A program made the translations under genes and the position numbers. From Clostridium sp. BNL1100 (lineage in GTDB: Bacteria > Bacillota > Clostridia > Acetivibrionales > DSM-1351): DNA of 64,000 nt. The notes under the pieces are model-generated. The model searched no databases. It saw only the letters and a list, made by a program, of their open reading frames with translations, and was not told where the DNA came from. Shown here one piece after another: positions 18,001-26,229 of the stretch (position 1 is its first letter; every line of letters starts with the position of its first letter). The stretch lies in the NCBI RefSeq assembly GCF_000244875.1, contig NC_016791.1:3725001-3789000 (forward strand), in the 5' to 3' direction.

Positions 18001-18504
18001 ACCGTTCAGTTTTTTCCACTTTCTGATTTTGGTACGAAATGACTTGAACGGTGCCACCGTATTAATGTGTACCCACTTCCAAATGGGCCATCTGGACGGA
18101 GTTGAAGATGCCCATTTTCTAACATCTTGAGTAAAAAGTTCTTCATGAGAAAAACTATCCACCCAAGTAATCATTTGTTCTACAGAGGTTGAAAATAATT
18201 CTTTTAATTCCATCAGCGAACAAGCTTTGTACTTTATATAAAAACTTTCATATAAGTCTCCAAGTTGATTCCATTTATATTCAGCATTTGGAGTTGTTAC
18301 TTCTTTTCCGTCAAGTTCATCTTTATCCCAACTTAAAATTAAGTTCATCCATCCAAGTTGGTATGCAATCATCTGAGAAGGAGTACGCTCTACACCATCT
18401 ATAAGCTTATTTTTTTCTTCTTCATTTATTGAATCAAAATCATCAATAAAAAGCTTGGATGTTTTTTTAATTGCAGTAATTAATTCCTGCTTATTTGCAT
18501 ACAT
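17992..18504 (-). CDS. ClbS/DfsB family four-helix-bundle protein (DUF1706)
   Basis: A 170-residue soluble protein with the family pattern: NKQELITAIKKTSKLF at the N-terminus, ERTPSQMIAYQLGWMNLILSWD in helix 2, YKWNQLGDLYESFY and the C-terminal PSRWPIWKWVHINTVAPFKSFRTKIRKWKK. The family belongs to the DinB-like fold. The characterised member ClbS protects producers from colibactin by hydrolysing its electrophilic warhead. Homologues are also common outside biosynthetic clusters. A GGAGGT site precedes the ATG. Position beside a Cy-containing NRPS operon makes self-resistance an attractive but unproven idea. The gene converges on, and overlaps by 9 bases, the PadR pseudogene. Confidence 0.82.
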   Translation of the reverse strand: MYANKQELITAIKKTSKLFIDDFDSINEEEKNKLIDGVERTPSQMIAYQLGWMNLILSWDKDELDGKEVTTPNAEYKWNQLGDLYESFYIKYKACSLMELKELFSTSVEQMITWVDSFSHEELFTQDVRKWASSTPSRWPIWKWVHINTVAPFKSFRTKIRKWKKLNGLF

Positions 18505-18518
18505 GAGTTACCTCCGCT

Positions 18519-18602
18519 TTAAGAGTGGGTTTTTAATCTGTTATATATTCTGGTAACTGTATTTATAACTCCTATTAAAAAAACTACAAATAAAAATATC
18601 AT
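18519..18602 (-). CDS. Possible 27-residue single-pass membrane peptide
   Basis: An ATG-initiated frame of 27 codons encodes a hydrophobic helix (MIFLFVVFLIGVINTVTRIY) with a basic tail (NRLKTHS). The same frame runs open another 16 codons upstream without a start codon, so it may instead be the 3' remnant of a longer membrane protein. No good ribosome binding site is seen. It lies between the kinase gene and the ClbS-like gene. Confidence 0.2.
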   Translation of the reverse strand: MIFLFVVFLIGVINTVTRIYNRLKTHS

Positions 18603-18667
18603 TACAGCCGGCCAAAGGCCAAAAGCATATGAATATAATCTTTTTTCATCTTAAATCCCCTGTACCT

Positions 18668-19567
18668 CTAAATTTTGAAAGTTATATCTATAATTAGAAA
18701 CGAATCCTCAACATATGCTTCAATCTCACCCTTCATTTTTGCAACCAAGTTTTTAACAATAGCCAAACCCAATCCCGTAGTTTTCTTAGTTCTGGATTTA
18801 TCAGCAGTGTAAAAGCGCTTAAACAAATTATCAACATCCAAACTATCTAAATTGGGCACATAATTTCTAAAGCTAATTATTACCTGAGTTCCTTCCTGTT
18901 TTACTAAAATGGATATACCACCGGTTCCATGATTTAAATAGTTCTTAATCAAATTCTGAAAGACCCTTTTTAAGGCATCCTTATCCGCTGGGATATAAAT
19001 AGGTTTAGAAGGTATTCGTATACTTGGCTCTTCACCTTTTGACAGGAAATCATAATAAAACAGAGCAATGACATCTGTCAGCACATTGCTCACATTAGTT
19101 TTTTTGAGCTGTATTTTATATTCTTCCGATTCAGTTCTGGTAAATTCAAAAAAATCATCCAGCATTTTAACTAATGTATTAATACGCCCTCTGATTACGC
19201 TGTAATATTCGGATTTCTTTTTTGCCGGCGTTTTCTCCGATTCCAACATCTGCACATACCCGGAAATAGATGTTAGTGGTGTTCTTAAATCATGAGATAT
19301 GTTGGTTATCTCCTCTTTAAATTCGTGCTGTGCCTTTGAAATGGCAGCTTTTTCAGTCTTATAATAGTCAATTATATAATTTAATTGAGTTGCCAGTTCA
19401 TTAGTTTCCTTGGTTTTAAGTTGGAGGTTTATTTTCATATTTGTTACATTATATCTAATAAACTGAAGTCTTGAAGCAATTTCTCTAATCTGCCTTTTGT
19501 AAAGAAAAATATAGGCGGATAGTACGACTATGACTAAAATAAGTACTATAATAATTAACCAAAGCAT
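18668..19567 (-). CDS. Sensor histidine kinase, short membrane-anchored type
   Basis: A 299-residue kinase. The ATG chosen follows GGAGGCG by eight bases. One N-terminal TM helix (WLIIIVLILVIVVLSAYIFLY) with almost no extracellular loop is followed by a short coil. Then come the phosphoacceptor His in ISHDLRTPLTSISGY, the N box FQNLIKNYLNHG and the G box KTTGLGLAIVKNL. Intramembrane-sensing kinases with this shape work with ABC transporters in response to peptide antibiotics. It is last in an RR - ABC ATPase - ABC permease - HK run transcribed on the minus strand, so it probably phosphorylates the regulator encoded at 21346-22038. Confidence 0.9.
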   Translation of the reverse strand: MLWLIIIVLILVIVVLSAYIFLYKRQIREIASRLQFIRYNVTNMKINLQLKTKETNELATQLNYIIDYYKTEKAAISKAQHEFKEEITNISHDLRTPLTSISGYVQMLESEKTPAKKKSEYYSVIRGRINTLVKMLDDFFEFTRTESEEYKIQLKKTNVSNVLTDVIALFYYDFLSKGEEPSIRIPSKPIYIPADKDALKRVFQNLIKNYLNHGTGGISILVKQEGTQVIISFRNYVPNLDSLDVDNLFKRFYTADKSRTKKTTGLGLAIVKNLVAKMKGEIEAYVEDSFLIIDITFKI

Positions 19568-19584
19568 AAAATCCGCCTCCAAAC

Positions 19585-20340
19585 CTATTTGATATCCTGC
19601 TTTTTAAAAGTAAATCCCCCTACACCCGAACACAAAATCAGGTAGCCCAAAGCTGCTGCGATTGCTATCCATATATCCACTACTTGTGGGTGAGGCATTG
19701 CGGTAGGCGAAAAATTCATAAGCAGCAGAATTCTTCCAAAGTAGCTATTCCCAATTATTGAACCCAAGGAGCCTAAAATTAAGCTGAAGAATATGGCAAA
19801 AGCCATTGTACCTCCAATATTCTTAATTAAAAATGCTATCATGAGAAATATTGAGCCATAAGCTGTATATAATAAGCCTTGAATTAAAAGCATACGGAAA
19901 ACCAGTAGCATATCTGATATTAAGAAGGAACCATATATTCCAAAAACCAAAATTGATGTAATGACCGTAAATAATATTGCAACAAGCATCATTAAGAGGG
20001 AACCAACGGATATTGTGATTAGTTTTGACATATAAATTTTTGTGCGGCTGAAACCCAACGAAACAGGGTCTTTTATTGTTCCCATGTTGTACTCACTTGT
20101 TATAAGCATTGTAATAAATATGGCTTGTAGTACAGGCATAAAGTATGGTAGAAAAGCTTTTTCTTTAAAAATCATATATATCCAGTGGAAGGTACTTGGA
20201 CTAAGCTGCTCTTTTATATGTGAAGATGAGCTAAAATCTATTATAATATAGGCTACAACTGCTGCAAGTATCCCTAAACAAATATAAAAGGATTTGCATC
20301 GCCTTAATTTATAGAAATCTGCTGCTAATAAATTAAGCAT
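19585..20340 (-). CDS. ABC-2 type permease (lantibiotic/bacitracin-resistance type)
   Basis: A 251-residue integral membrane protein with six predicted helices: FYICLGILAAVVAYIIIDF, FMPVLQAIFITMLIT, SLLMMLVAILFTVITSILVF, LLIQGLLYTAYGSIFLMIAF, MAFAIFFSLILGSLGSIIG and IWIAIAAALGYLILCSG. The motif TSEYNMGTIKDPVSLGFSR between helices 2 and 3 is typical of BcrB/NisG-type ABC-2 permeases. It overlaps the ATPase gene by 8 bases and ends 3 bases before the kinase frame. Probably forms an exporter or target-shielding complex against membrane-active peptides; the actual substrate is unknown. Confidence 0.85.
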   Translation of the reverse strand: MLNLLAADFYKLRRCKSFYICLGILAAVVAYIIIDFSSSSHIKEQLSPSTFHWIYMIFKEKAFLPYFMPVLQAIFITMLITSEYNMGTIKDPVSLGFSRTKIYMSKLITISVGSLLMMLVAILFTVITSILVFGIYGSFLISDMLLVFRMLLIQGLLYTAYGSIFLMIAFLIKNIGGTMAFAIFFSLILGSLGSIIGNSYFGRILLLMNFSPTAMPHPQVVDIWIAIAAALGYLILCSGVGGFTFKKQDIK

Positions 20341-21256
20341 TGTTATTACCTCCCATCAATTTCATAAAATAATCTTCCAAATCATTACCCTTGGATTCAA
20401 TTGAATATATTTTTACATTACTTTTTGCAAGTTCCAGGCAGATTTCACCTGACATATCAATTAAATCATAAAGCTTAATTATGTTGTCAGGCTGCACCTC
20501 ATAATTTGTTGTTTTAAAAATGTCCTCCAGAATAAAAGAAGCCATTGAACTGTCGCTTACCTTTAACCTAAGGTACCTTCTACATTTTAGCTCCAATTCT
20601 TTTGCTGTAAATTCCTCCACTAACGTACCATTATTAATTACCCCATAACGTGTAGCCAGTTTAGACAGTTCCCCTAATATATGGCTTGATATTAGTATTG
20701 TTATCCCCTGTTCTTCATTGAGTCTTTTTAAAAGCTTTCTCATCTCCACAATGCCCTCTGGGTCAAGTCCGTTTATAGGTTCATCAAGTATAAGAAAATC
20801 AGGATTTCCAAGCAGCGCAAGAGCCAAACCCAAACGCTGCCTCATCCCTAAAGAAAAATTCTTAACCTTTTTCTTACCCACCTCCGATAATTCTACTGTT
20901 TCCAATATGCTATGAATAACTTTTTTATCGGGTATTCCCAGTAGCTTGCCTCGGAGCTCCATATTCTCATATGCAGTAAAATCAGTATATAAAGCAGGAT
21001 GCTCGATTATGCTGCCAATTCTAGGCAATCCGGCATTAATAATTTTTCCACTCTTATGTGCGAACAATTCTATTTCACCGCTTGTTGGTGTAACAAGGCC
21101 TGTAATCATTCTGATGGTTGTCGTTTTACCGGCACCGTTTCTGCCAATAAAACCATATATATCTCCCTTTTTGATTTTCATATTTAAATTACTAACTGAA
21201 ATAATTTCTCCGTACTTCTTGGTAAGTCCGAAGGTTTGCATAATATATTCAGCCAA
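20333..21256 (-). CDS. ABC transporter ATP-binding protein, BcrA type
   Basis: An ATPase of about 307 residues with Walker A GRNGAGKTTT, signature FSLGMRQRLGLALALLGNP, Walker B FLILDEPINGLDPEG and switch His in ISSHILGELS. The C-terminal 90 residues after the ATPase core match the BcrA/NisF-type extension. The TTG at 21256 has an AGGGAG ribosome binding site at good distance and gives MAEYIMQTFGLTKKYG. A GTG three codons upstream is too close to that site. It partners the overlapping ABC-2 permease. The response regulator lies just upstream on the same strand. Confidence 0.88.
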   Translation of the reverse strand: MAEYIMQTFGLTKKYGEIISVSNLNMKIKKGDIYGFIGRNGAGKTTTIRMITGLVTPTSGEIELFAHKSGKIINAGLPRIGSIIEHPALYTDFTAYENMELRGKLLGIPDKKVIHSILETVELSEVGKKKVKNFSLGMRQRLGLALALLGNPDFLILDEPINGLDPEGIVEMRKLLKRLNEEQGITILISSHILGELSKLATRYGVINNGTLVEEFTAKELELKCRRYLRLKVSDSSMASFILEDIFKTTNYEVQPDNIIKLYDLIDMSGEICLELAKSNVKIYSIESKGNDLEDYFMKLMGGNNNA

Positions 21257-21345
21257 CTTAAGCACTCCCTTTCTTTAGATTATGACCTTATTATGATGTA
21301 TAGGGTTTAAGAATCAATAAAATAAGTCTAAAGAAAGTCTAAAAT

Positions 21346-22038
21346 TTACTCACTCATCTTAAAGCCTATTCCCCAAACAGTTTGTATGTATTCTTCTGAA
21401 GGGTTTGCTTTTGCAAGCTTTAAGCGAATATTACTAATATGGACATTTATAGTATTCTCATCTCCAAAAAATTCGTCATTCCATACATGCTCGTAAATAT
21501 TCGATTTACTAAACACCTTGTTCGGATATTTCATCAATAATTCAAGAATTAAAAATTCCCGTTTAGTGAGGCTTACAGGAATTTGTCCAACCTGTACCAA
21601 GTAGGTTTCTGTATCTATTGATACATCTTTATAGGTTAATTTATTATTTCCAACGGGAGAGCTTGAAAACTGGTTATTCCTTCTCAGCTGTGCTTCAATT
21701 CTTGCAAGCAGCTCCTCATTATTAAAGGGCTTTACAATATAATCGTCAGCACCGGACTTTAACAGATTTATTGTGGAATCCTTATCGCTCTTTGCTGAAA
21801 GTCCGATAATGGGAACATTACTGTGTTTTCTGATTTCCATTAGCACCATCTCACCTGCCAGCCCCGGAAGCATAAGGTCTAAAAGTATCAAATTTATTTT
21901 TTTGTCAAATACCATTAAGGCTTCAGTTCCTGAATAAGCCTGCTTTGCATTGTAGCCATTCTGTTTAAGTAAGTCACAAATCATATTACTAATATCTGTA
22001 TCATCTTCTATAACCAATATTAAATTTCTATCATCCAT
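21346..22038 (-). CDS. OmpR-family response regulator
   Basis: A 230-residue regulator. The receiver domain (1-120) has acidic pair Glu11-Asp12, phospho-acceptor Asp54 (ILLDLMLPG) and Lys in IVKPFNNEE. The C-terminal winged helix (135-230) has LTKREFLILELL, NTINVHISNIRLKL and the wing VWGIGFKM. First gene of the four-gene RR/ABC/HK module, 80 bases before the ATPase gene. It presumably activates the module when its kinase senses a peptide or envelope stress (family knowledge). The 150 bases upstream hold no clear operator. Confidence 0.92.
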   Translation of the reverse strand: MDDRNLILVIEDDTDISNMICDLLKQNGYNAKQAYSGTEALMVFDKKINLILLDLMLPGLAGEMVLMEIRKHSNVPIIGLSAKSDKDSTINLLKSGADDYIVKPFNNEELLARIEAQLRRNNQFSSSPVGNNKLTYKDVSIDTETYLVQVGQIPVSLTKREFLILELLMKYPNKVFSKSNIYEHVWNDEFFGDENTINVHISNIRLKLAKANPSEEYIQTVWGIGFKMSE

Positions 22039-22192
22039 TTGCTCTTAACACCTGCCTAAATCAATTTATGTATTAAGCTACTTTTCTAGTTTATCACTAT
22101 TTAAAGCTATTACTCCTTATTTACCGAAAGGCTTTTAAGCAGCATTATTATAACATATCTTCTTAAAGAGATAACAACAATAGGATAACAAA

Positions 22193-22241
22193 ATAATGGG
22201 TAGCGGGAACGTCTAAGGCAGGCGTTCCCACTACCCATTAT
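22193..22241 (-). terminator. Terminator after the xylanase gene
   Basis: AATGGGTAG, C, GGGAACG pairs with CGTTCCC, A, CTACCCATT around a short loop, a 16-bp stem with one mismatch. On the minus strand it is followed by ATTATTTTGTT. It separates the xylanase gene from the two-component module. Confidence 0.75.
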
Positions 22242-22270
22242 TGGGAAATGACACAATCAATTAACTCTTA

Positions 22271-23548
22271 TTACACTTGTGCAGGGAATTTTGTTATAAG
22301 TCCAATCAGATATTGCTTCATAACAGCGAAATCTAAGGCATCTATTGATCCGCTGGCATTTACATCTGCAGCGACCAAACCATTTTCAGATGGGAATTTG
22401 GTTATTGAACCCAGCAGATATTGCTTCATAAGTGAATAATCTATAGCATCAACACTGCCACTACCATCAAGGTCACCATATACTACTGTTGGTGTAGGGG
22501 CTGTAGCGAGAGCAGCTTGCATTGCATAATAAGACGGTTTCGGATTATAGCTTTTGTCAAAGATTAGAGCATTGTCTCTGCCTTGGAACGTATTCGGTAC
22601 CCATGAATATTTGTCTGTAAAGCCCCAAACCTGAATAGCCTTTACTGCCGGCTGTGCCATACATTTCTCTATAATATTCTTATAGTAGCTGGCTTGAGTT
22701 TGAAGTTCTGCCGATGTAGTATTGCTGGATACACGTACATCCATCTCAGTTATGTATATCTCAAGGCCTAAATCTGCAAAACGTTGCATATTCTTGGCAA
22801 AGTCATTATAGTCAATTGCGTATTGTATATCTAAATGCATTTGGAAACCAATGCCATCTACAGGTATGCCACGGCTCTTAAAGTCTTTGAGCATCTCATA
22901 GGCAGCGTTGGACTTAGGTCCGGTATACTCAAGATTGTAATCGTTGTATACCAGCTTGGCAGCAGGGTCAGCGGCACGAGCACGGATAAATGCTTTCTCT
23001 ATAAAGCTCTTACCCATAGTTCTATACCAGAAGGAATTTCTGTAGCTTCCATTATCCTCAAAAACTTCATTAGCCACGTCCCATATTGGAATCTGGCCTT
23101 TATAACGCCCCATTACCTTGTCAATATGATTGTTCAGGGCAGACTCCATAGCGCTGGCACTAAGATTCTGTATCCAGCCTGGAGCTTGATTGTGCCAAAC
23201 AAACGTGTGACCATGAACCGTATAATTGTTAGTTTTCGCCCAGTTTACAAGCTTATCCGCTTCAGTAAAATTAAAACTATTTTGTGAAGGTTCTAAAGCA
23301 TCCCATTTCATACAATTTTCTGCTGTTACCAGATTAAATTCCGGAGTTGCAGTGCTGAGAAATGTGGAAGCATCTGATAATGTTGTAAAACCACTGGGGA
23401 ATTCAGTTCCCACCATAACCTTGCTTTGAACATCCTTTAACCTTTTACCTGTGGGAGTAGCGGCACTAACCGTAGACGAACAAACCATCAGCGCTGTCAT
23501 TAAGACAGCAAGCGCCACTGATAAGGATTTAAAACTGTTTTTTTTCAT
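22271..23548 (-). CDS. Cellulosomal endo-1,4-beta-xylanase, GH10 with type I dockerin
   Basis: A 425-residue secreted enzyme. A signal peptide (1-30, ending TVSAA) is followed by a GH10 barrel (about 35-345). The acid/base is Glu161 (WDVANEVFED) and the nucleophile Glu268 (ITEMDVR). A Pro-Thr linker (PTPT) leads to a dockerin (357-425) with two calcium-binding repeats, each DxDxSGSxDAxDxxxMKQYL-like. The Ala-Ile/Ala-Leu recognition pairs are those of R. cellulolyticum-type dockerins rather than the Ser-Thr of C. thermocellum. The protein should bind CipC-like scaffoldin cohesins and cut xylan backbones. GAGGAGAG precedes the start. It is a single-gene unit closed by a hairpin terminator; the long upstream region may hold its control sites. 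Confidence 0.95.
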   Translation of the reverse strand: MKKNSFKSLSVALAVLMTALMVCSSTVSAATPTGKRLKDVQSKVMVGTEFPSGFTTLSDASTFLSTATPEFNLVTAENCMKWDALEPSQNSFNFTEADKLVNWAKTNNYTVHGHTFVWHNQAPGWIQNLSASAMESALNNHIDKVMGRYKGQIPIWDVANEVFEDNGSYRNSFWYRTMGKSFIEKAFIRARAADPAAKLVYNDYNLEYTGPKSNAAYEMLKDFKSRGIPVDGIGFQMHLDIQYAIDYNDFAKNMQRFADLGLEIYITEMDVRVSSNTTSAELQTQASYYKNIIEKCMAQPAVKAIQVWGFTDKYSWVPNTFQGRDNALIFDKSYNPKPSYYAMQAALATAPTPTVVYGDLDGSGSVDAIDYSLMKQYLLGSITKFPSENGLVAADVNASGSIDALDFAVMKQYLIGLITKFPAQV

Positions 23549-23584
23549 AAATCAACTCTCCTCTTATTTTAATATTGTACTTGT

Positions 23585-23601
23585 GCAGATACCGTATCTG
23601 C
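23585..23601. promoter_or_regulatory. Palindrome upstream of the xylanase gene, possible operator
   Basis: GCAGATAC-C-GTATCTGC is a perfect 8+8 inverted repeat with one central base in the xylanase 5' leader. It could bind a dimeric regulator or form a leader hairpin. No known regulator of this family could be matched. Confidence 0.35.
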
Positions 23602-24151
23602 CCTTGCTAACCGTTGCTCGATTCTGTATTCTTTGTCCCACCGCCATTTATGACTCAATTACAAATCAGCAGCGAATCTAGTTATCATCCCAAGCTTGTT
23701 TTTCTTCAGGCTGTAAAGACGGAGCTCAATATTTCCACCGCTGGTTGCAAGGCTACTTGTGTTAAACAATACTGCGCCGGTATTAAATCAACATCCTTTA
23801 CCTACTTTTCTTAAACATTCACCTCCATTCTTATTAATTTTCTTTATATTCAAATCTGAGATTTCACAAAGGACCCGGTTAACCGGCAGTATCCGCATCT
23901 TTTGCTTCTCATTTTTGAAACATAGGTTTTAATTTTCAGGATATTCTCTACTGTTATGGAAAATGGCACAATGACAAGAGTTTTGTTTGTTAGTTTGAAT
24001 TAAATATCCGATGCATCGAATAAATAAATTGATTAGAAAATGTAACTATCAATAGTTCATTTAAATGTAACTATATTATACTATATTTGGGGCCAATTTC
24101 AAATTATCCCTTTATTTTTTTGTGGTTGTGAATTAACTAAAAATCTGTAGC

Positions 24152-24190
24152 AGCTTCGGTGACCCTACCACTCCGGTCTAGCCTTTTTTT
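24152..24190 (+). terminator. Hairpin plus T8 in the leader of the GntR gene, possible attenuator
   Basis: GGTGACC pairs with GGTC-TA-GCC around a ten-base loop and is followed by eight T. No plus-strand gene precedes it, and the GntR gene starts 70 bases later. It is either the end of an unseen small RNA or a premature terminator in the gntR leader. Confidence 0.4.
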
Positions 24191-24259
24191 TGATTGTATG
24201 TTAATATTTTTTTGAAGAAGTAGTATATAAAATATGTCAGATTATAAAGGCGTGAAAAA

Positions 24260-24994
24260 ATGTATATTGATAAAAAAAGCCCTATTCCGGCTTATTATCA
24301 GCTAAAAAACAAAATTATCGAAAAGATAAACAGTGGAGAGTATGCTGAAAATTCCCTGATTCCATCTGAAAGAGAATTGAGCGACTCTCTAGGCATCAGT
24401 CGTATGACTGTTCGCCAGGCATTGACACAATTGGTACAGGAAGGCACATTGTACAGGGAAAAAGGTAAAGGAACCTTTGTTTCAAAATCCAAGATAGCAC
24501 AGAGAAACATTACAAGTTTTTCCCAAACTGTCAGGAACAAAGGTATGCTGCCAATGACCAAAGTTCTTCGGCTCGAAAAGATAAAAGCACCGGATAACAT
24601 TCTGAAAATACTGGAGTTGGAAGACAATGATTTGGTTTACAATGTTAAAAGATTGAGATTTGCCAGTGACAAACCTGTGGCAATAGAAGAAAACTTCATA
24701 CCGGAAAAATACTGCCCTAACTTGGATGCCCAGGATTTGACAGAGTCACTTTACAAGATATTGACAGAAGAATATTCTTTTAAAATTGATTACCTTGAAA
24801 ATGTCATAGAGGCGGGCAAAGCATCTGTTGAAGATAAGGAACTGCTGAAAATTGCCTCCGGTACCCCTGTTTTAAAAATCAGCTCTGTTGTTCACACTGA
24901 TTCCAACCTCAAATTACTTTATGAAGACTCTAAATACCGTTCTGATGAGTATAAATACAATGTCTTGGTTTATAATAATAAAAACCCCCAATAA
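24260..24994 (+). CDS. GntR family regulator, HutC/UTRA type
   Basis: A 244-residue repressor. Residues 1-72 are the GntR winged helix (PAYYQLKNKIIEKINSGEY, SRMTVRQALTQLVQEGTLYR, GKGTFVSK). Residues about 90-240 are a UTRA ligand domain (VYNVKRLRFASDKPVAIEEN, FKIDYLENVIEAGKAS, PVLKISSVVHT). This is the layout of NagR/DasR regulators, which respond to glucosamine-6-P or GlcNAc-6-P. The neighbouring SIS and PIG-L genes on the same strand support an amino-sugar ligand, but the ligand is inferred. AAGGCG precedes the ATG and a strong terminator follows. Confidence 0.88.
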   Translation: MYIDKKSPIPAYYQLKNKIIEKINSGEYAENSLIPSERELSDSLGISRMTVRQALTQLVQEGTLYREKGKGTFVSKSKIAQRNITSFSQTVRNKGMLPMTKVLRLEKIKAPDNILKILELEDNDLVYNVKRLRFASDKPVAIEENFIPEKYCPNLDAQDLTESLYKILTEEYSFKIDYLENVIEAGKASVEDKELLKIASGTPVLKISSVVHTDSNLKLLYEDSKYRSDEYKYNVLVYNNKNPQ

Positions 24995-25014
24995 CGAAGC
25001 GGTATCCTTCACCT

Positions 25015-25055
25015 AACGAGGCTGGTGGACATATATTGCCTCGTTATTGTTTTAT
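25015..25055 (+). terminator. Terminator of the GntR gene
   Basis: AACGAGGC (25015-25022) pairs perfectly with GCCTCGTT (25038-25045), followed by ATTGTTTTAT. Confidence 0.8.
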
Positions 25056-25166
25056 CATAAAATGAGCTTGACTTTATAGCAGTCAAATGCTAAATTATAA
25101 TTAACTGGTATATACCTCTATACATATAATAATTATAATAAATACATAAGATTGCGAGGAATGGTT

Positions 25167-26216
25167 ATGACAAATACAACAAAAATGTGGCAAGAAATAC
25201 TGGAACAACCAAGTGTTTTAGAAAGGTGCAAGGGTTCAAGCGAAACTGTTATCTCCAACATAGCTGAGCACTTGAAAAAACAACATATTGACTCTGTGGT
25301 AATTGCAGCAAGAGGTACTTCAGATCATGCAGGAGTATATGCAAAATATATTATCGAATATGCTCTGGAAATACCGGTATCACTGGCTGCTCCTTCAATA
25401 TTTACTACCTACGGCAAGAATGTAAATATGAAAAATAGCCTAGTAATAGGAATATCCCAGTCCGGCAAGGCTGCTGACGTACTTGAGGTTATAAAGAGTG
25501 CAAATAAATGCGGAGCAACAACTGTCAGTATCACTAATGATACTCAGTCTCCCCTTTCTGCTGAATCAATGTTTCATCTTTACTGTAATGCAGGTCTTGA
25601 AAAAAGTGTAGCTGCAACAAAAACATTTACATCACAGCTATATCTTATAGCTCTGCTGGTTGCTGCATGGTCAGGTAATGAGGATATAAAAAAGGAACTG
25701 TCTCTTATTCCCCAAAACATCACCAAAGTCATTGAAACTTCTGCCGAGCATATTAAAAACAAGGCTGAACGGTATCTATACATGAATGAATGTTTTATTC
25801 TTACCAGAGGAATGAATTATTCTATAGCCCTTGAAGCAGCACTAAAAATCCAAGAAACCTCTTACGTTCGTGCAAAAGCCTATGCAGTATCTGATTTTCA
25901 TCACGGCCCATTTGCTATGATTGACAAGGATATGCCGGTTTTTGTATACGCACCCGAAGGACCTGCTTTAAGGGATATCATTGAAATGATTAACAAACTG
26001 AAGGAATCCCAAGCCGAAATTATAGTTATTTCGAATAATAAGGAAGTACTGGAAATGGGTAACTGTTCCTTTGAAATTCCACAAACCGATAATGATATGA
26101 TTTCCCCGTTCTATAATGTGGTTATAGCCCAGATGTTTGCATGTAACCTATCGCTGACAAAAGGCTTGAACCCGGATTGTCCCAGAGGTCTTAATAAAGT
26201 AACAATTACTAAGTAA
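25167..26216 (+). CDS. SIS-domain aminosugar isomerase/deaminase (NagB-II/GlmS C-terminal-like)
   Basis: A 349-residue protein made of two SIS domains. SIS1: ARGTSDHAGVYAKYIIEYAL, GISQSGKAADVLEVI and KSVAATKTFTSQLYLIAL. SIS2: TRGMNYSIALEAALKIQETS and DFHHGPFAMID. This is the isomerase half of GlmS without the glutaminase domain, the arrangement of NagB-II deaminases that turn glucosamine-6-P into fructose-6-P and ammonia. The ATG at 25167 is preferred because GCGAGGA lies at good distance. TTG and ATG codons upstream overlap that site. It stands between the GntR/UTRA gene and the PIG-L deacetylase gene, suggesting catabolism of amino sugars. Deglycase activity on other Amadori compounds cannot be excluded. 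Confidence 0.8.
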   Translation: MTNTTKMWQEILEQPSVLERCKGSSETVISNIAEHLKKQHIDSVVIAARGTSDHAGVYAKYIIEYALEIPVSLAAPSIFTTYGKNVNMKNSLVIGISQSGKAADVLEVIKSANKCGATTVSITNDTQSPLSAESMFHLYCNAGLEKSVAATKTFTSQLYLIALLVAAWSGNEDIKKELSLIPQNITKVIETSAEHIKNKAERYLYMNECFILTRGMNYSIALEAALKIQETSYVRAKAYAVSDFHHGPFAMIDKDMPVFVYAPEGPALRDIIEMINKLKESQAEIIVISNNKEVLEMGNCSFEIPQTDNDMISPFYNVVIAQMFACNLSLTKGLNPDCPRGLNKVTITK

Positions 26217-26229
26217 CAGGAGACATATT

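Larger units (their letters stand above)
23549..24259. other. 711-base intergenic region between xylanase and GntR genes
   Basis: No convincing gene. On the xylanase side a 17-base palindrome, GCAGATACCGTATCTGC (23585-23601), lies 37 bases before the xylanase start and may be an operator. The centre (23840-24130) is AT-rich with no stable structure that could be read by eye. On the GntR side a hairpin with a T run lies at 24152-24190. The region must contain two diverging promoters; neither was located with confidence. Confidence 0.5.

Noticed and set aside
24140-24190. Possible c-di-GMP-I riboswitch on the minus strand (GGTAGGGTCACCGAAG resembles its 3' part)
   Set aside because: Only about 40 bases are GC-rich and the 5' half of the aptamer is missing; a plus-strand terminator explains the same bases better.
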